This document shows, piece after piece, positions 46,747 to 56,142 of a stretch of DNA of 64,000 nt. The position numbers were made by a program, and so were the translations under genes. The stretch is from VFZN01 sp963709325 (GTDB lineage Bacteria; Acidobacteriota; Vicinamibacteria; Vicinamibacterales; UBA2999), in NCBI GenBank assembly GCA_963709325.1, contig CAVPVV010000004.1, positions 620,001 through 684,000 on the forward strand, written 5' to 3'. Under the pieces are notes generated by a model. The model had not been told where the DNA came from and made no database searches. It worked only from the letters and a program-made list of their open reading frames with translations. The first letter of the stretch is position 1. The number at the start of each line of letters is the position of its first letter.

Positions 46747-47911
46747 CTACGAGACCTTCTGCTGCTGGCCCGAGGCGCCAGGGGCGCCGGCCGGAGGTCC
46801 GCCGACCATGACCGGCGCGCCATCGCGAATCTTCTGAATCCCGGCGGTGATGAGCTGCTCACCCGGCTTCAGCCCGTCCAACACGGCGTAGTCGTTGCCG
46901 GTCAACGGTCCGAGGGTGACCCCCTTCTGCCGCGCGATCGTCTTGTCGCCGTCCTTCTCGACAACGTAGGCGAAGAACTGTCCGTTGATCCGCGTGACCG
47001 CCGTGAGCGGGACGCTCAGCCCCGGCGCCGCCCGCCAGACGAGTTGCGCGCGCACCAGTTGATCGCTCCGGAAGTCGCCGCGCCCATCCACGAGCGCTGC
47101 CTTGGCCAGCACGGTTTGCGTCGGCTCGACGCTCGGTGAGACGATACGTGATCTTGTTGGTCGCGAGCACGTGGCCGCGATCGTCCACGATCCGGACCGG
47201 CAGCCCCAGCTTGAGGCCCGGCGCCTGCTGGACGGGCACGTTGACGTAGAGCTCGAGCACGTCGTTTTCATCGACCGTCGTGAGCACGGTGGTCTTGACC
47301 ACGCGGTCACCTTGACGGACCGGGATGTCGCCGACCACCCCCGCCGTCGGCGACGTGACGCGGTAATACGCCAGCTCGGTCTTCTGCTGGCGGAGCTGTT
47401 CGTCGAGCGCCTTGAGCGCGGCCTCCGCGGTCCGCTGGGCGGTTTCCGCCTGGGCCAGCTCGCGCTGGCTGACCGCGCCCGCCCCGTAGAGCGCCTTGGT
47501 CCGCTCCAGTTCCTGGGCGGCATAGGCCAGCTCCGCGTCACGGACCGCACGGGTGCTCTCGAGCGAGGCGAGGCCGGCCTGCTGCGGACCCGAGTCGATC
47601 TCGAAGAGCACCGCGCCCTGCCGGACGGCCTGGCCGGAACGCACCGCAATGCGGGTCAGGAACCCTTCCACCTGCGGCTGGATAGTGGTGGAGCGGCGCG
47701 ACTTCAGCGACGCGATGTATTCACTGGTTTGCTCCAGCGGCTTTTCGGCCAGGGTAACGGTCTCCACCGGCATCGGCGGCGGGCCGCCGCCTGGACCGCC
47801 GGCTCCCCCGGCGCCGGCACCACCCGGCGCGCCGCCGGCGTTGCGATTGCACGCCGCGGGCAGCGCGGCGAGAAGAGTGAGTGCGAACAGGATGGGGACT
47901 GTGCGGGGCAT
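46747..47911 (-). pseudogene. RND efflux periplasmic adaptor (HlyD/AcrA type) with one frameshift
   Basis: The first frame (47911 to about 47145) encodes a lipoprotein signal ('ILFALTLLAALPAACNRN'), the biotinyl-lipoyl-like half 'TIQPQVEGFLTRIAVRSGQA', a helical hairpin and 'VRIVDDRGHVLATNKITY'. The next frame then continues exactly as the family does: 'VSPSVEPTQTVLAKAALVDG', through 'GQFFAYVVEKDGDKTIAR' to the stop at 46747. Skipping one base in the TATCGTC stretch near 47144 restores a 387-aa adaptor. The rest is conserved, so a sequence insertion is plausible. The gene is first in the pump operon and divergent from the TetR gene. Confidence 0.85.
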
Positions 47912-47991
47912 AAGCGTTGGACGCCGTCCACCGGCTGACGGGTAAGTCCGAGCGGGGACGGCCGAAAATGGGGATGATAAATGAAGGTTCA

Positions 47992-48007
47992 GTTATTGTA
48001 AAGTAAC
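47992..48007. promoter_or_regulatory. Candidate TetR operator
   Basis: A 16-bp imperfect palindrome, GTTATTGTAAAGTAAC (six of eight pairs match), lies five bases before the TetR start codon in the AT-rich spacer shared with the divergent efflux operon. This is the usual place for an autoregulatory TetR site. Confidence 0.45.
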
Positions 48008-48011
48008 GACA

Positions 48012-48701
48012 ATGTCACCGCGGCCCAAGACCGCTTCGGACGCCGCCATTCTCGAAGCCGCCGCGCGCCTGCTCGCCCGTCACGGCCCGGCCCGACTGCG
48101 GCTCGAGGACGTTGCTCGCGAGGTCGGACTCTCACCAGCCACGCTCCTGCTCCGCTTCAAGACCAAGCGCAAGCTGCTCCTCGCCGTCGCCGAACACGGC
48201 ATCACCGGCATGGCCGAGAGCTTCCAGGCCCGCCGCCGCACGAGCCAGTCGGCCCTGCACGTGGTCACTGATGTTTCCGACTGCGTCCGGGAAATCGCCG
48301 CCGAACCGCAGCAACTCGCCAACCTGCTCGCGTTCCTGCAACTCAGCCTCGAAGATCCCGAGTTCCGCGCCTGTGCCGAGCGCCACGACGCAACGCTCGA
48401 GCGCGAACTGGCGGCGCTCATCGACGAAGCTCAGGCGCGCGGCGAGCTCATCGCGTGCGCTGCGGCCCCACTCGCCCGAGCGGTGATTGCCATGCTCCGC
48501 GGGTCGCTGCTCACCTGGAGCGCGATTGGTCAGCACGTGGCGCCCGAACAGTGGGTCAAGGCCGACCTCCATACCCTGCTCGATCCGTACCGCCTGGACG
48601 CGTCGGCGGCAACGCCGCGGCCGCGCGCCCCGCACCCGCTGCAGCGCTCACAGCCGGCCGCGTCGCGGCGCCGACCGCGCCGTCACCCGGCCCCGTCATG
48701 A
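48012..48701 (+). CDS. TetR/AcrR-family regulator
   Basis: This 229-aa DNA-binding repressor has an N-terminal helix-turn-helix at about 10-55: 'AILEAAARLLARHGPARLRL' followed by 'DVAREVGLSPATLLLRFKTK'. The C-terminal ligand-binding part is helical, ending in a basic, proline-rich tail that may be non-conserved. It is divergent from the RND adaptor/pump operon across about 100 bp that include a palindrome, so it probably represses the pump and itself. The stop overlaps the start of the next gene by 4 bp (ATGA). Confidence 0.88.
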   Translation: MSPRPKTASDAAILEAAARLLARHGPARLRLEDVAREVGLSPATLLLRFKTKRKLLLAVAEHGITGMAESFQARRRTSQSALHVVTDVSDCVREIAAEPQQLANLLAFLQLSLEDPEFRACAERHDATLERELAALIDEAQARGELIACAAAPLARAVIAMLRGSLLTWSAIGQHVAPEQWVKADLHTLLDPYRLDASAATPRPRAPHPLQRSQPAASRRRPRRHPAPS

Positions 48702-49579
48702 GCAGCCGGCCAGACCTGGTTGGCTTCTCGCGCGGGATGTACAGCAACTGGCTCTGGCATCGGCCGCTGCGTCTCCTGATCGACGCCGGTGAAGGCCTGC
48801 AGCTTGCCCTTGGCACCAGCGTCTATGCACCTGACGTCCTGGCCATCACCCACGGGCACTCCGATCACGTGCTGGGACTGCCGGGCCTGGTTGCGGCGCG
48901 GCGGTTCGGCAAGGGCGCCCAGGACAAGCCGCTCACCATCGTCTATCCGGACGGATCACGAGGGATCCGCGGGGCGCGCGCACTCCTCGATACGAGCTAC
49001 GCCGGCGTCTCGTTCCCGATCACCTGGATCGGCGTCGGGCCGGGTGCGAGCGTGCCGCTGGGAAAGGGGCGGCACCTCGAGTCTTTTGCGGTTGACCACA
49101 CCGGCGGAGAGCCGGCGCTCGGCTACCGGGCGATCGAGCAGCGGCGCCGCCTGCGACCCGAGTTCGCCTCGCTCCCAGCTGCCGAGATCGAGCGACGGGC
49201 ACGAGCCGGCGATCGCGAGGCGATGACCGAGGCCGTGCTGCACGTGCTCTTCGCCCACAGCGGCGATGCCATGCCGATCCCTGTCGATCTCGTCCGGCAT
49301 GCGGATCTGCTGGTGCACGATGCCACGTTCCTCGACGTTGCCGATCGCCGCGAGCCGATTCACGCGAGCACGCTCGAGGCCCTGACTGTCGCGAGAGAGG
49401 CCGGCGTGCGCGCGCTGGTCCTGCACCATCTCTCGATTCGATACGACCGTGCCGCCGCGCTTCGCACGCTGCGCGTGCAGACGACAGAGAGCGGATTCGA
49501 TGGCCGCGCGTGGCTGCTCGACGACGGGCAGTTCTGGCCGCTGACAGATGACGCGGCCGAGGTGAGAAGTGACAGGTGA
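48698..49579 (+). CDS. RNase Z-like metallo-beta-lactamase-fold hydrolase
   Basis: This 293-aa cytoplasmic protein has the zinc motif 'ITHGHSDHVLGLPGLVAARR' (HxHxDH) at about 50. Later ligands are probably in 'FAVDHTGGEPALGYRAIEQR', 'LLVHDATFLD' and 'ALVLHHLSIRYDR'. The order and spacing are like RNase Z/ElaC proteins, but the first strand is shorter than usual and the family's exosite is not evident. tRNA 3' processing or another phosphodiesterase role is possible. ATG 48698 overlaps the TetR stop; the gene is probably co-transcribed with it. Confidence 0.8.
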   Translation: MSSRPDLVGFSRGMYSNWLWHRPLRLLIDAGEGLQLALGTSVYAPDVLAITHGHSDHVLGLPGLVAARRFGKGAQDKPLTIVYPDGSRGIRGARALLDTSYAGVSFPITWIGVGPGASVPLGKGRHLESFAVDHTGGEPALGYRAIEQRRRLRPEFASLPAAEIERRARAGDREAMTEAVLHVLFAHSGDAMPIPVDLVRHADLLVHDATFLDVADRREPIHASTLEALTVAREAGVRALVLHHLSIRYDRAAALRTLRVQTTESGFDGRAWLLDDGQFWPLTDDAAEVRSDR

Positions 49580-49641
49580 CGTCGAAGCTTCAGGCGTGCT
49601 TCTCACCGACCACTGCTCACTTCGGACTACAATCATCGGCT

Positions 49642-49935
49642 ATGGCTACGTCGTTGACGCGCGCGGAGGTAGCGCGGATCGCCGAACTGGCGCGGCTCGA
49701 GCTCACGCCGAGCGAGCTCGATCTCTTCACCAGGCAGCTCGGTGACATCCTCGACTACGTCGAGCAAATCCGCGGCCTCGACACCACCGGCGTCGCGCCC
49801 ACGTCGCACGTGCTGAATCGGCCGGTCGAGCGGGCGGACGAGAACGTGCCGTCGCTGCCTCGTCCCGAGGCGCTCTCGAACGCACCGGACGCCGCCCGCG
49901 AAGCCGGCCTCTTCAAAGTGCCGCGAGTACTGTGA
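49642..49935 (+). CDS. gatC: Aspartyl/glutamyl-tRNA amidotransferase subunit C
   Basis: GatC stabilises the GatCAB complex that converts Glu-tRNA(Gln) or Asp-tRNA(Asn) to the amidated form. The protein is 97 aa. It shows 'VARIAELARLELTPSELDL', 'FTRQLGDILDYVEQIRGLDT' and a final 'AREAGLFKVPRVL', which is the full family profile. ATG 49642 starts the conserved N-terminus. The stop overlaps the gatA start (TGATG). gatB is not in the window. Confidence 0.95.
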   Translation: MATSLTRAEVARIAELARLELTPSELDLFTRQLGDILDYVEQIRGLDTTGVAPTSHVLNRPVERADENVPSLPRPEALSNAPDAAREAGLFKVPRVL

Positions 49936-51365
49936 TGTCGGGCACCATCGACCGATCGGCCCGCGCGATTGCCCGCGCCGTCGCGGGCGGAGAGCGCCAC
50001 GCAGTTGAGGTCTGCGAGACGGCGCTGGCCCGCATCCGGGAGCGGGAGCCGCGGCTCGGCGCGTTCAACGCGGTTCTCCACGAGCACGCGGTCGCGCGCG
50101 CCGCCGCAATCGACGCGATGCCCGGACGTTCGGCACTGCCGCTCGCCGGCGTGCCGATCGCGATCAAGGACAACATGTGCACCGCGGGCGTGCCGACGAC
50201 GGCGTCGTCGCGCATCCTGCGCGGCTTCGTGCCGCCGTACTCCGCGACCGTGGTCGAGCGACTGGAAGCTGCCGGCGCAATCGTGATCGGCAAGACGAAC
50301 CTCGACGAGTTCGCGATGGGCTCGTCCACCGAGAACTCGGCGATCGGCCAGACGAAGAATCCGTGGGACGAGACCCGCACGCCAGGCGGGAGCAGTGGCG
50401 GTTCGGCTGCGGCGGTGGCCGCGTCGATGGTCCCCGCGGCGCTCGGATCCGACACCGGCGGATCGATTCGCCAGCCCGCCGCCTTCTGCGGGCTCGTCGG
50501 CCTCAAACCGTCCTATGGCCGGGTGTCCCGATACGGCCTGCTGGCCTTTGCTTCGTCGCTCGATCAGATCGGACCGCTCACCAACACTGTCGAAGACGCG
50601 GCGCTCGTGCTGCAGGTCATCGCCGGGCACGATCCACACGATGCGACCTCGTCTGCCGAGGCGGTTCCCGACTACGTTGGGGCTGTCGATCGCGGCGTGT
50701 CGGGACTCCGGATCGGCGTCCCGCGCGACCTCGTCGGAGAGGGCGTGGATGCGAGCATCCAGCGTGTGTTTGCCGAGGCGCTCGAGCGCTGGCGCGCGGC
50801 CGGCGCGTCGCTCGTCGACATCGCGCTGCCTCACGCGCGCTACGGCATCCCGGTGTACTACCTGGTCGCCACCGCGGAAGCCTCGTCGAACCTCGCCCGC
50901 TACGACGGCGTGCGCTACGGCTATCGCGCGTCGCTCGGCAAGGAAGACGGGCTGCAGCAGATGTACGACCGCTCCCGCGACGAAGGCTTCGGGGCGGAGG
51001 TCAAACGCCGCATCATGCTCGGCACCTATGTTCTCAGCGCCGGCTACTACGACGCCTATTACCTGAAGGCGCAGCAGGTGCGGACACTGTTGCGGGAGGA
51101 CTACGCGCGCGCATTCGAAGCGTGCGATGTGGTCGCGATGCCGACCACGCCGACGCCGGCGTTCAAGCTCGGCGAAAAGACGTCTGACCCGATTCAGATG
51201 TACTTGAGCGACGTCTTCACCGTCAGCGCGAACCTGACCGGGCTGCCGGCCATCAGCCTCCCGTCCGGACGCGCGCAAGGCGAGCTTCCGATCGGCGTTC
51301 AGCTGACTGGTCGAATGTTCGACGAGGCTACTTTGCTAGCCGCCGGCCGCGTGCTCGAAGACTGA
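49935..51365 (+). CDS. gatA: Aspartyl/glutamyl-tRNA amidotransferase subunit A
   Basis: GatA is the amidase that hydrolyses glutamine to supply ammonia for tRNA-dependent amidation. The 476-aa protein has the catalytic Lys in 'LAGVPIAIKDNMCTAG', the Ser-cisSer-Lys loop 'TPGGSSGGSAAAVAA' and the nucleophile region 'LGSDTGGSIRQPAAFCGLVG'. It ends '...DEATLLAAGRVLED', about 15 residues short of the usual tail, which normally continues with an 'EQATDWH'-like segment; the core is complete. ATG 49935 overlaps gatC's TGA by two bases; GTG 49932 is possible. Confidence 0.95.
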   Translation: MSGTIDRSARAIARAVAGGERHAVEVCETALARIREREPRLGAFNAVLHEHAVARAAAIDAMPGRSALPLAGVPIAIKDNMCTAGVPTTASSRILRGFVPPYSATVVERLEAAGAIVIGKTNLDEFAMGSSTENSAIGQTKNPWDETRTPGGSSGGSAAAVAASMVPAALGSDTGGSIRQPAAFCGLVGLKPSYGRVSRYGLLAFASSLDQIGPLTNTVEDAALVLQVIAGHDPHDATSSAEAVPDYVGAVDRGVSGLRIGVPRDLVGEGVDASIQRVFAEALERWRAAGASLVDIALPHARYGIPVYYLVATAEASSNLARYDGVRYGYRASLGKEDGLQQMYDRSRDEGFGAEVKRRIMLGTYVLSAGYYDAYYLKAQQVRTLLREDYARAFEACDVVAMPTTPTPAFKLGEKTSDPIQMYLSDVFTVSANLTGLPAISLPSGRAQGELPIGVQLTGRMFDEATLLAAGRVLED

Positions 51366-51372
51366 GCAGGCT

Positions 51373-51756
51373 TCAGGCGACGGCCGGCGAACGCCGGAAG
51401 ACCGCCCACAGCAGCAGTCCGAGCAACAGAAAAGGAATCGCCGGAAGGACGAACGCCAGCACGGCCGCGATCACTCCGACCACCGCAGCGATCAGGATAC
51501 CCACCAGCAACAGCGGCACCGCGATGGTGCCGACGGCCAGGCCGATGCCGCCGAGGCCCAGCCACAGCGGAAACAGCACCAGCTTGCGCAGGAGCCGGAA
51601 TGGGAGGAACACGAGGCGGATGGGCAGGAGCAGCAACCGGAATGGCAGCAGGACGAGCCAGAACACCATCCGGAGCAGGAAGAGGACGAACCCGACGACA
51701 GCCGCGACGGCAAGGCCGGCGGCGATGAGACCACCGAGAACCAGGAGTTCGATCAT
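51373..51756 (-). CDS. Small hydrophobic membrane protein of unknown function
   Basis: This 127-aa protein is almost wholly membrane: 'LVLGGLIAAGLAVAAVVGFV', then amphipathic 'LLPFRLLLLPIRLVFLPFRL' with regularly spaced prolines and arginines, and two final helices rich in V, L and I ending 'LLLGLLLWAVFRRS'. The PFRLL-like repeats are unusual and may lie along the membrane surface. ATG 51756 is chosen; the ribosome-binding site is weak, and an ATG at 51846 is the alternative. It converges with gatA (7-bp gap). I recognise no family. Confidence 0.55.
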   Translation of the reverse strand: MIELLVLGGLIAAGLAVAAVVGFVLFLLRMVFWLVLLPFRLLLLPIRLVFLPFRLLRKLVLFPLWLGLGGIGLAVGTIAVPLLLVGILIAAVVGVIAAVLAFVLPAIPFLLLGLLLWAVFRRSPAVA

Positions 51757-51803
51757 CTCATGATGAGAAGACGAACCTCCGCTGGTCCCGGTTCCAGTCC
51801 CTG

Positions 51804-52133
51804 CTATCGCGTGTCGAAGACCGCCTTGAAGTCGGGCAGCTGCCACTCGACCAGGCGCTGCCGCACTTCCTGCATCGCCACCCGCTCAGCCTTGATCTTG
51901 CGAGCGGTCGGGGTACCCGGCGCAGGTGGCGCGACGGGTGGCGGCGCCGGCGCTTCGCTTTCGGTCGCCGGCTCGAGTCGCGACTTGGCGCCGCGGCGGA
52001 GCTGCTTGGCCCGGAGCGCGGCCACGTCGACGAAAAGAAACCGGCTTTCGATGGGCTGCCCCGACGGGTGCTCCACCAGCCCTTCGGCGGCTCCGTCCAA
52101 GGCCCCGTTGCTCTGCACGTTCACGTCAGACAT
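51804..52133 (-). CDS. Probable RNA polymerase omega subunit (RpoZ-like)
   Basis: This is a 109-aa protein. Its central 'IESRFLFVDVAALRAKQLRR' and 'GAKSRL' match the core of omega, which normally reads N-R-F-x-L-V-x-x-A-A-x-R-A-x-Q-L. A Pro/Ala linker follows, and then 'KIKAERVAMQEVRQRLVEW' corresponds to the C-terminal 'K-x-x-x-I-A-M-E-E-I' helix. The linker is longer than in classical omega and the N-terminus is acidic. Acidobacterial omega proteins look like this, but I cannot confirm it. It stands alone on the minus strand, with 48-55 bp to each neighbour. Omega aids RNA polymerase assembly. Confidence 0.55.
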   Translation of the reverse strand: MSDVNVQSNGALDGAAEGLVEHPSGQPIESRFLFVDVAALRAKQLRRGAKSRLEPATESEAPAPPPVAPPAPGTPTARKIKAERVAMQEVRQRLVEWQLPDFKAVFDTR

Positions 52134-52188
52134 AGCCCTTTAGTCTAGCACGCGATTCGCCGGCTGAGGTGGATCGGAATTGAGATTC

Positions 52189-52536
52189 TCACCTGCCAGC
52201 GCCCACGAACACGCCCACCAACCACGAGACCAGGCTGACAACCAGAGCTCCGAGCAGGGCTGCCCCGAACGACCCCACCGAAAACCCAGGGACCAGTGCC
52301 GCCGCCAATCCGAACGCCGCGGCGTTGACCACGAAGTAGAAGAGTCCGAGGGTGACGATCGTCAGCGGCAGCGTGAGCAGGGTCATCACCGGCCTGATCA
52401 CGGCGTTCACGAAACCGAGTACGAGCGCCCCGAACGCGAGGGCCGTTCCGGAAGAAATCGTCACGCCTGGCACCAGGTACGCCGCGGCCGCAAGGCCGAG
52501 CGCGACGACCAGCCAGTGAATGAGGAAAAGCACCAT
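52189..52536 (-). CDS. YvlD-like (phage holin 4_2 family) membrane protein
   Basis: This 115-aa protein has four closely spaced helices: 'LFLIHWLVVALGLAAAAYLV', 'FGALVLGFVNAVIRPVMTLL', 'LPLTIVTLGLFYFVVNAAAF' and 'LGALVVSLVSWLVGVFV'. The 'N-A-x-I-R-P-x-x-x-L-L-T-L-P-x-T' and 'T-L-G-L-F' motifs mark the PF04020-type family, found in many bacteria; the name holin reflects old similarity and not a known lysis role. GGAGG before ATG 52536 supports the start. Confidence 0.85.
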   Translation of the reverse strand: MVLFLIHWLVVALGLAAAAYLVPGVTISSGTALAFGALVLGFVNAVIRPVMTLLTLPLTIVTLGLFYFVVNAAAFGLAAALVPGFSVGSFGAALLGALVVSLVSWLVGVFVGAGR

Positions 52537-52684
52537 GTCGGCGGCCTCCGCTCTAACCCTACCATGCCGAACAGCGCCGGTGACGGGCGCGGCCATCGGG
52601 CGCGATCGTCGGGGCGCCGCGCGTCAAATTGTCGCTGGACATCGGCAGCCCATCAGGAGCAGGATCCGAAATTGGAGGCAGCCA

Positions 52685-52981
52685 ATGAGCCTCAGTTTGA
52701 CACCGTCGTCGTCACGCTTTGCCGGTGATGCCGCGACGGGCGCATCGCGTCCCCAACGCGCCAGCGCGGACTCAGCGGTCATGCTCTCCGGCTTCGAACA
52801 GGTGGCGCAACGCGTGCGCGCGGAATACCTCGAGATGCCCGGACTCAATCTCACCCGAGATCAGGCGAAATGCCTCTGGGCCGTTGATGGGCCGCTCTGC
52901 GATCGCTTGCTCGCTTATCTCGTCGAAACCGGATTTCTGGAACGCACGCCGCACGCGACGTACGTGCACGTCAGCGGCTGA
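52685..52981 (+). CDS. Small protein with a winged-helix-like C-terminus, function unknown
   Basis: This 98-aa protein has a disordered Ser/Ala-rich N-terminus (1-35), then 'VRAEYLEMPGLNLTRDQAKC', 'LLAYLVETGFLERTPHATY' and a terminal 'VHVSG'. This resembles the small helical-winged domains in which a leucine-rich helix is followed by 'G-F-L-x-R-T' and a beta hairpin. GGAGGCAGCC precedes ATG 52685, a good ribosome-binding site. It stands alone between the holin-like gene and the heat-shock terminator. A DNA-binding or accessory role is a guess. Confidence 0.7.
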   Translation: MSLSLTPSSSRFAGDAATGASRPQRASADSAVMLSGFEQVAQRVRAEYLEMPGLNLTRDQAKCLWAVDGPLCDRLLAYLVETGFLERTPHATYVHVSG

Positions 52982-53000
52982 GCACGGCAAAACCGCAATC

Positions 53001-53044
53001 AAAAAAAGAACGCCCCTGTGGAATGCGAGGCATTCCCAGGGGCG
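53001..53044 (-). terminator. Strong terminator of the dnaK-hsp20 operon
   Basis: CGCCCCTG (53011-53018), GGAATGC (53020-53026), a three-base loop, GCATTCC (53030-53036) and CAGGGGCG (53037-53044) form an almost perfect 15-bp stem. On the minus strand it is followed by a T7 run (53001-53007). It lies 25 bp after the hsp20 stop. Confidence 0.95.
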
Positions 53045-53068
53045 TCGTCGTGTTCGTGGTGGGGCTGG

Positions 53069-53515
53069 CTAGCTCGCGACGTCGATGCTGATCGACCGCG
53101 GCTTGGCCTCATCGCGGAAGGGGAGGCGAATGGTGAGCACGCCGCTCTTGAACTCCGCCCCGATCTTGCCGGTGTCGACGGTCGCCGGCAGCGAGAACGA
53201 GCGGCTGAAGTTGCCGTAGGACCGCTCGATGCGGTGGTAGTGCTCGCGCTTCACTTCGGTGTCGAACTTGCGTTCGCCGCTCAGCGTCAGGGTGTTGTTT
53301 TCGACCGTGACCGAGACGTCTTCCTTCCTGACATCAGGCAGTTCGGCCTTGAGCACGAGCTCTTTCTTCTCGTTCTCGAAGATGTCCACCGAGGGGACCC
53401 AGTTACTCAGCACCCCTTCTTCCCGCGCGCCGTAGGCGTCGCCGAAGAGCCGGTTGACACGGTCATGGAGGACCGACAGGTCACGGAACGGATCGAATCG
53501 GGCAATCGTTGCCAT
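53069..53515 (-). CDS. Hsp20 small heat-shock protein (downstream of dnaK)
   Basis: This 148-aa ATP-independent chaperone binds unfolding proteins. The alpha-crystallin domain spans about 45-145: 'VPSVDIFENEKKELVLKAEL', 'VENNTLTLSGERKFD', 'RSYGNFSRSFSLPATVD' and the 'GVLTIRLPF' tail with the IxI-like 'ISIDVA'. ATG 53515 is preferred because GAGGAG lies nine bases before it; ATG 53524 has no spacing to that site. It is 31 bp after dnaK and shares its terminator. Confidence 0.95.
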   Translation of the reverse strand: MATIARFDPFRDLSVLHDRVNRLFGDAYGAREEGVLSNWVPSVDIFENEKKELVLKAELPDVRKEDVSVTVENNTLTLSGERKFDTEVKREHYHRIERSYGNFSRSFSLPATVDTGKIGAEFKSGVLTIRLPFRDEAKPRSISIDVAS

Positions 53516-53546
53516 TGCTCTCATCTCCTCTCTTCTTTCCCTCTCC

Positions 53547-55442
<1,896 letters not shown>

Positions 55443-55512
55443 GTTGTTTTCCTGCTGTCTCCCTGGATGATTCCCATTCTACGCGCTTAATGAGCGTATA
55501 ACAAGCATAATT

Positions 55513-55533
55513 TATGAGTTATAAGCACTCATA
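55513..55533. promoter_or_regulatory. HAIR-like inverted repeat (candidate HspR operator)
   Basis: TATGAGT-N7-ACTCATA is a perfect 7-bp inverted repeat with the 7-base spacer of the HspR element HAIR (consensus CTTGAGT-N7-ACTCAAG); the inner GAGT/ACTC half-sites match exactly. It lies between the divergent dnaK and second hsp20 genes, in an AT-rich stretch that also carries a TTATAA-N17-TTATAC promoter-like pair toward dnaK. A CIRCE (N9) element does not fit. Confidence 0.7.
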
Positions 55534-55591
55534 TCGTGCGATGCCGCGGACGGAAGGAGGTGTCACGCCTAACCTCATCGGTGTTGATACA

Positions 55592-55635
55592 GGGGACAGG
55601 CGCCTGCTTCGAGCCAACTCAGGCGGACTGTCCCC
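55592..55635. repeat. REP-like palindrome (GGGGACAG ... CTGTCCCC)
   Basis: GGGGACAG with CTGTCCCC and, inside them, CGCCTG with CAGGCG form a stem of about 14 pairs with small bulges and a 12-base loop. This is the form of REP elements associated with RAYT transposases in many GC-rich genomes. Only one copy is seen in this window. Confidence 0.55.
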
Positions 55636-55689
55636 CTTGTTCCGCGGGCGTGGCTCCGCCGTGCGGGCGGCGCGCTAGAATCGACGGGG

Positions 55690-56142
55690 ATGTCCTATCT
55701 GGTGTCACACGACCCCCCGGATCTCTCGAATGAGGTACGCCGGCTGTTCGACGACCTGGCCAGGCGCCGCCCGGACCGGCGGCCCTACGTGTCGGGCGAG
55801 TGTTCGCCGACCCTCGACGTGCTCGAGACCGAGCACGCCGTGGAGGTCGTGATCGACGTCCCGGGCATCCCCGCCGACGGCCTGCGGATCCTGATCAAGA
55901 ACGGGATTCTCCTCGTCGTCGGCGAGAAGGAGCGCGCCGAACCGTCGCGCATTCCCACCAGCTTCCACCTGGTCGAGCGCGACTTCGGGCGCTTCGCGCG
56001 TGCGGTGCGGATCAACGCCGCGGTCGATGCCTCACGGGCCCGGGCGACGCTCGTCAACGGCGAGCTGCGGATTGCGGTGCCGAAGATCGTTGAGCGCCGC
56101 GGCCGCGAGATCACCGTCTCGATCGAGACGGGCGGCGAGTGA
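55690..56142 (+). CDS. Second Hsp20/alpha-crystallin family protein
   Basis: This is a 150-aa small heat-shock protein with core 'VVIDVPGIPADGLRILIKNG', 'ILLVVGEKE', 'HLVERDFGRFARAVRIN' and 'TLVNGELRIAVPKI'. It lacks the C-terminal IxI motif in the usual place and has an acidic end ('VSIETGGE'). It is diverged from the first Hsp20 and may be a regulatory or partner subunit. It is divergent from dnaK across the HAIR-like site and overlaps the following ymdB-like gene by 4 bp (GTGA). ATG 55690 is preceded by a GACGGGG stretch. Confidence 0.9.
   Translation: MSYLVSHDPPDLSNEVRRLFDDLARRRPDRRPYVSGECSPTLDVLETEHAVEVVIDVPGIPADGLRILIKNGILLVVGEKERAEPSRIPTSFHLVERDFGRFARAVRINAAVDASRARATLVNGELRIAVPKIVERRGREITVSIETGGE

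Noticed and set aside
55495..55540. CIRCE (HrcA) operator upstream of dnaK
   Set aside because: One half-site looks like AAGCACTC, but the nine-base spacer and the second half TTAGCACTC/GAGTGCTAA are missing; the N7 HAIR form fits better.
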